Shown: positions 60,954-64,000 of the stretch, in pieces
Position numbering within the stretch: position 1 is the first letter of the stretch
Layout of the letters: the number at the start of each line of letters is the position of its first letter
DNA from: Phycisphaerales bacterium
Lineage (GTDB): Bacteria > Planctomycetota > Phycisphaerae > Phycisphaerales > UBA1924
Direction: 5' to 3'
Assembly (NCBI GenBank): GCA_029260495.1
Contig: JAJDDD010000016.1
Location: 1 to 64,000 of the forward strand
DNA: 64,000 nt
The notes under the pieces: generated by a model
What the model was told of the DNA's origin: nothing
What the model saw: the letters and a program-made list of their open reading frames with translations, nothing else
Databases searched by the model: none
Made by a program: the position numbers and the translations under genes

Positions 60954-63827
60954 ATGCGATCGCCAGTCCAAGCTCCACTCTCCGCCGTCAACGGCTGGAA
61001 TGCCGAATACATCGAAAGCCAGTACGACCAGTGGCGCACCGCGCCGGAGTCCGTCACCGACGATCTGGCCCACTTCTTTCAGGGATTCGAGCTCGCCAGG
61101 GCTTCGTCAGGATTTGAGGCTGAAGCTGGCGAGCCGTCAGCCGGGCTGGCCGGTGAAGCTCGCACACATCTGGCTGTCGCGTCGTTGGTTCATGCTTTTC
61201 GGGCGATGGGGCACATCGCTGCGGAGTTGGATCCGTTCGGCCGCGAGCCTGAGACGGTCCCGGAGCTCAATCCTCAGCATTACCAGCTCAACGAAGCGGA
61301 CCTCGACCTTTCTTTCCAGCCTGCCGGCCTCAATCTTGAAAAACCAATGCCGCTGCGCGAGATCATCGCGCTGCTGGATGAAACATATTGCCGGCACGTC
61401 GGCGCCGAGTTTATGCACATTGAAAACGCGCAGGAGCGCGAGTGGATCGCTGCGCGACTTGAAGCCGTGCGAGCCCAGCCCGTCTATTCAAAGGAAGAGC
61501 GGCGGCGCTTGCTCTATCAGCTCCACAAAGCGGAGATGTTCGAGACGTTTCTTCACAAGCGCTACGTTGGGCAGAAGCGATTCAGCCTTGAGGGTGGCGA
61601 GTCGCTTATTCCATTGCTCGATTGCATCGTCGAGCGGGCAGCGGACCTCTCGGTTGATGAGATCGTCCTTGGGATGCCCCATCGCGGCCGGCTAAACGTG
61701 CTCAACAACGTGCTCGGCAAAACCTACGAGCAGATCTTCACAGAGTTCGAAGCAAGCTGGGACGAGGACTTCGTCGAGGGCGGCGGCGATGTCAAGTATC
61801 ACCTCGGCTATTCCGGCGATCGCGTGGCGACAAACGGCGAGAAGATTCGCGTTGTTCTTTCCAGCAACCCAAGCCATCTTGAATCCGTCGCAGGCGTCGT
61901 CGAGGGTCGCACGCGCGCCAAGCAGCGGCTGCACACTGACACCGATCGCCAGCGCGTTGTCCCCATGCTCATTCATGGAGACGCGGCTTTCATTGCTCAA
62001 GGTGTTGTGCTGGAAGTGCTGAACTATTCGCAGCTTCCCGGCTATAAGACAGGCGGAACCATTCACGTCGTCATAAACAACCTCATCGGTTTCACCACAG
62101 GTCCGGAGGAAGGGCGCACGTCCCGGTATTGCACCGATGTGATGAAGACGATCAACGCCCCTGTGTTGCACGTTAATGGTGAAGATCCCGAAGCGGTCGC
62201 GTTTGTCGCGAAGCTGGCGCTTGAGTATCGCCAGACATTCAAGAAGGACATCGGGATTGACATGCTCTGCTATCGCAAGTGGGGGCACAATGAAGGTGAT
62301 GATCCCACGTTCACCCAACCGATCATGGCGGCGCTTATCAAAAAGAAAAAAGGCGTTCTGAAGACATATGCGGAGCGGCTGCTCGCCGAGGGCGCGATTA
62401 CTGAAGAAGATGTGCAGACGATCCGCCGCGAGCTTGATGAGCAGATGGAGCGTGCGCAATCCAAAGCGACTGAAAACCCGCAGGATCCAACGATTGAACC
62501 CGGAAGCTGGCGATGGCAAGGTATAACCGGGGCCTACTCCCATGCGCCGGTCGATACAACCGCTCCATTGGAGGCGCTCACCGAAGTTGCGGATGCGATT
62601 GCGAGTTGGCCCGAGGGGTTTCAGGTTCATCGCAATCTTCAGAAGATTCTCACCAAGCGCGCAGACGCGGTGAAGAACGATGAGGCGCTCGACTGGGGCG
62701 CCGCGGAGGCCTTGTGCTACGGTTCGTTGCTGCTTGATGGTGTGCCTGTCCGGCTAAGCGGGCAGGACAGTCGCCGCGGGACGTTCAGCCACCGGCATGC
62801 GGTCCTGCGCGAAGCGAACACCGCCGAGCCATACGTCCAGCTGAACCACATGCGCGAGATGGGGCAGCTCGGAGTCGAAGGAATGACCCCGGGCACAATT
62901 GGCGCTGACGGCAAGCCGCGCCAGGCGCGGTTCTGTGTGTATGACAGTCCGCTTTCTGAAGCCGGCGTGCTTGGGTTTGAGTATGGCTACTCGCTTGCGG
63001 ATCCCAACATGCTTGTCATCTGGGAAGCCCAGTTTGGCGACTTTGCCAACTGCGCCCAGATCATCATCGATCAGTACATCGCCTCCGCGGAGCTGAAGTG
63101 GCAGCGCTGGTCGGGACTCGTGCTGTTGCTGCCGCACGCCTACGAGGGGCAGGGTCCGGAGCACTCTTCCGCCCGGCTCGAACGATTTCTCCAGCTCGCT
63201 GCAGATGACAATATGCAGGTGGTGTATCCCACAACACCGGCGCAGTTCTTCCATGTCATGCGGCGCCAGCTTCATCGGAATATCCGCAAGCCGCTCATTG
63301 TTATGTCTCCCAAGAGCCTGCTGCGATTGCCCGAGGCCACCAGCTGCGTGAGCGAGCTCACGGGCGGCGCCTTTGTTGAAATCATTGATGATCAATACTT
63401 TGAATCTGGGGGGAATGATCGGAAGAAGGTGAATCGCGTTATTTTGTGTTCGGGCAAGGTGTATTACGACCTGGAGCGGCGCCGGCGCGAAGAAAAGCGC
63501 TCCGATATCGCGCTGGTTCGTGTCGAACAGCTTTATCCATTGCACAGCGAGCTGCTCCAGGAGATCGTTTCGCGCTATCCAGCCCAGGCCGAGCGGGTCT
63601 GGGTGCAGGAAGAGCCGCGCAACGCGGGCGCCTATTGGTATATGGTGGTCGAATGCAATCAGCGTCTTGGTTGGGAGCCGCTGCCCTTCATCGGTCGCGA
63701 TCCCAGCGCAACGCCGGCGACCGGCTCCAAGAAACAACATGAATCGGAACAGAACAAGTTGCTTCAGAATGCACTCAACGTCGGAGTCGCGACTCCCATG
63801 CGCGACGCCGTCTGCGCGTCTTCCTGA
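60954..63827 (+). CDS. sucA: 2-oxoglutarate dehydrogenase E1 component
   Basis: A 957-residue thiamine enzyme that decarboxylates 2-oxoglutarate in the citric acid cycle and passes the succinyl group to the E2 lipoyl arm. The start W-N-A-E-Y-I-E-S-Q-Y-D-Q-W is the usual E2-binding N-terminus. G-M-P-H-R-G-R-L-N-V-L is a family block, and H-G-D-A-A-F...V-I-N-N-L-I-G-F-T-T binds thiamine diphosphate and Mg. V-R-L-S-G-Q-D-S-R-R-G-T-F-S-H-R-H is typical of the C-terminal half. Length is close to E. coli SucA. AGGGG lies six bases before the ATG. The E2 gene follows 70 bases later, so the two form an operon. Confidence 0.97.
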   Translation: MRSPVQAPLSAVNGWNAEYIESQYDQWRTAPESVTDDLAHFFQGFELARASSGFEAEAGEPSAGLAGEARTHLAVASLVHAFRAMGHIAAELDPFGREPETVPELNPQHYQLNEADLDLSFQPAGLNLEKPMPLREIIALLDETYCRHVGAEFMHIENAQEREWIAARLEAVRAQPVYSKEERRRLLYQLHKAEMFETFLHKRYVGQKRFSLEGGESLIPLLDCIVERAADLSVDEIVLGMPHRGRLNVLNNVLGKTYEQIFTEFEASWDEDFVEGGGDVKYHLGYSGDRVATNGEKIRVVLSSNPSHLESVAGVVEGRTRAKQRLHTDTDRQRVVPMLIHGDAAFIAQGVVLEVLNYSQLPGYKTGGTIHVVINNLIGFTTGPEEGRTSRYCTDVMKTINAPVLHVNGEDPEAVAFVAKLALEYRQTFKKDIGIDMLCYRKWGHNEGDDPTFTQPIMAALIKKKKGVLKTYAERLLAEGAITEEDVQTIRRELDEQMERAQSKATENPQDPTIEPGSWRWQGITGAYSHAPVDTTAPLEALTEVADAIASWPEGFQVHRNLQKILTKRADAVKNDEALDWGAAEALCYGSLLLDGVPVRLSGQDSRRGTFSHRHAVLREANTAEPYVQLNHMREMGQLGVEGMTPGTIGADGKPRQARFCVYDSPLSEAGVLGFEYGYSLADPNMLVIWEAQFGDFANCAQIIIDQYIASAELKWQRWSGLVLLLPHAYEGQGPEHSSARLERFLQLAADDNMQVVYPTTPAQFFHVMRRQLHRNIRKPLIVMSPKSLLRLPEATSCVSELTGGAFVEIIDDQYFESGGNDRKKVNRVILCSGKVYYDLERRRREEKRSDIALVRVEQLYPLHSELLQEIVSRYPAQAERVWVQEEPRNAGAYWYMVVECNQRLGWEPLPFIGRDPSATPATGSKKQHESEQNKLLQNALNVGVATPMRDAVCASS

Positions 63828-63897
63828 TACGTTATTCATTTGAGATCCACCCGCTGGCGCAACTGCGTCCAGCAGCACGCACGAAGCGAGCACACAC

Positions 63898-64000
63898 ATG
63901 CCTACCGACATCGTGATCCCAACCGTCGGCGAATCCATCACCGAAGGCGTCATCGGCGCCTGGCTCAAATCCGATGGGGACTACGTCGATCGCGATGAGC
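63898..64000 (+). CDS. sucB: 2-oxoglutarate dehydrogenase E2 (dihydrolipoamide succinyltransferase), start only
   Basis: Only 34 codons lie in the window: M-P-T-D-I-V-I-P-T-V-G-E-S-I-T-E-G-V-I-G-A-W and on to D-G-D-Y-V-D-R-D-E. This is the first half of a lipoyl domain as in SucB (the P-x-x-G-E-S-I-x-E-G start is diagnostic). The position right behind sucA confirms it. No clear ribosome site. The lysine that carries lipoate is beyond the window end. Confidence 0.92.
   Translation, partial: MPTDIVIPTVGESITEGVIGAWLKSDGDYVDRDE

Noticed and set aside
1-64000. CRISPR array, transposase, prophage or biosynthetic gene cluster
   Set aside because: No regularly spaced repeats, terminal inverted repeats, integrase, phage structural genes or large synthases were seen while reading through the window.

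Overview
This is a chromosomal window of roughly 60% GC, densely coding on both strands, carrying mostly housekeeping and metabolic genes plus a few lineage-specific ones. The best inference is a planctomycete of the Phycisphaerae type. The main evidence is two secreted proteins (9399-12464 and 12583-14220) that end in paired dockerin-like calcium motifs of the D-x-N/D-G-D-G...LLGxWG kind, which I associate with that group. Numerous predicted exported proteins and a porin indicate a diderm cell. This assignment is from memory of families, not from a search.

Layout. 1-5.7 kb: the start of a zinc-type dehydrogenase, a tandem pair of exported DUF1579 proteins, a cobalamin-binding/MeaB GTPase fusion, and several membrane proteins. 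6-9 kb: an RRM RNA-binding protein, an acyl-CoA desaturase and an exported endonuclease/exonuclease/phosphatase-fold lipoprotein. 9.4-14.2 kb: a large secreted subtilase and a secreted TPR protein, convergent on one shared terminator and both with dockerin-like tails. 14.4-23.6 kb: an AhpD-like protein, an M20 peptidase, a large membrane protein overlapping an ABC ATPase, and a prolyl-oligopeptidase lipoprotein. 24-31 kb: elongation factor G, a cobalamin adenosyltransferase, two tandem membrane-anchored PP2C phosphatases and a glycosylasparaginase-like Ntn hydrolase. 31-36.7 kb: methionine aminopeptidase and the hutH-hutU-hutI histidine degradation genes. 37-45 kb: folE2, a lower-GC three-gene islet ending beside tRNA-Arg(ACG), rpsT, a CPBP protease, upp, an orphan DNA methyltransferase and a small-molecule methyltransferase. 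45-64 kb: dnaN, tkt, an OprP-type porin, nadA, an FMN reductase, a DEVD-box RNA helicase, alr, a DASS transporter, a HIT protein, a queuosine-precursor transporter, mutL, sucA and the start of sucB.

How the genes work together. The hut genes convert histidine to formiminoglutamate, which could feed glutamate and the 2-oxoglutarate dehydrogenase encoded by sucA-sucB. The adenosyltransferase can supply adenosylcobalamin to a mutase that the B12-MeaB fusion would chaperone, but no mutase catalytic subunit is in the window.

Two things stand out. First, at least eleven genes lack a Shine-Dalgarno sequence and instead have a TANNNT hexamer exactly 6 or 7 nt before the start codon, a signature of leaderless transcription. 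Second, the islet at 38.7-40.5 kb (a TIGR04255-family protein plus two unrecognised proteins, about 50% GC, next to tRNA-Arg) is the best candidate for an undescribed system. No CRISPR array, insertion sequence, transposase, prophage or rRNA gene was seen.
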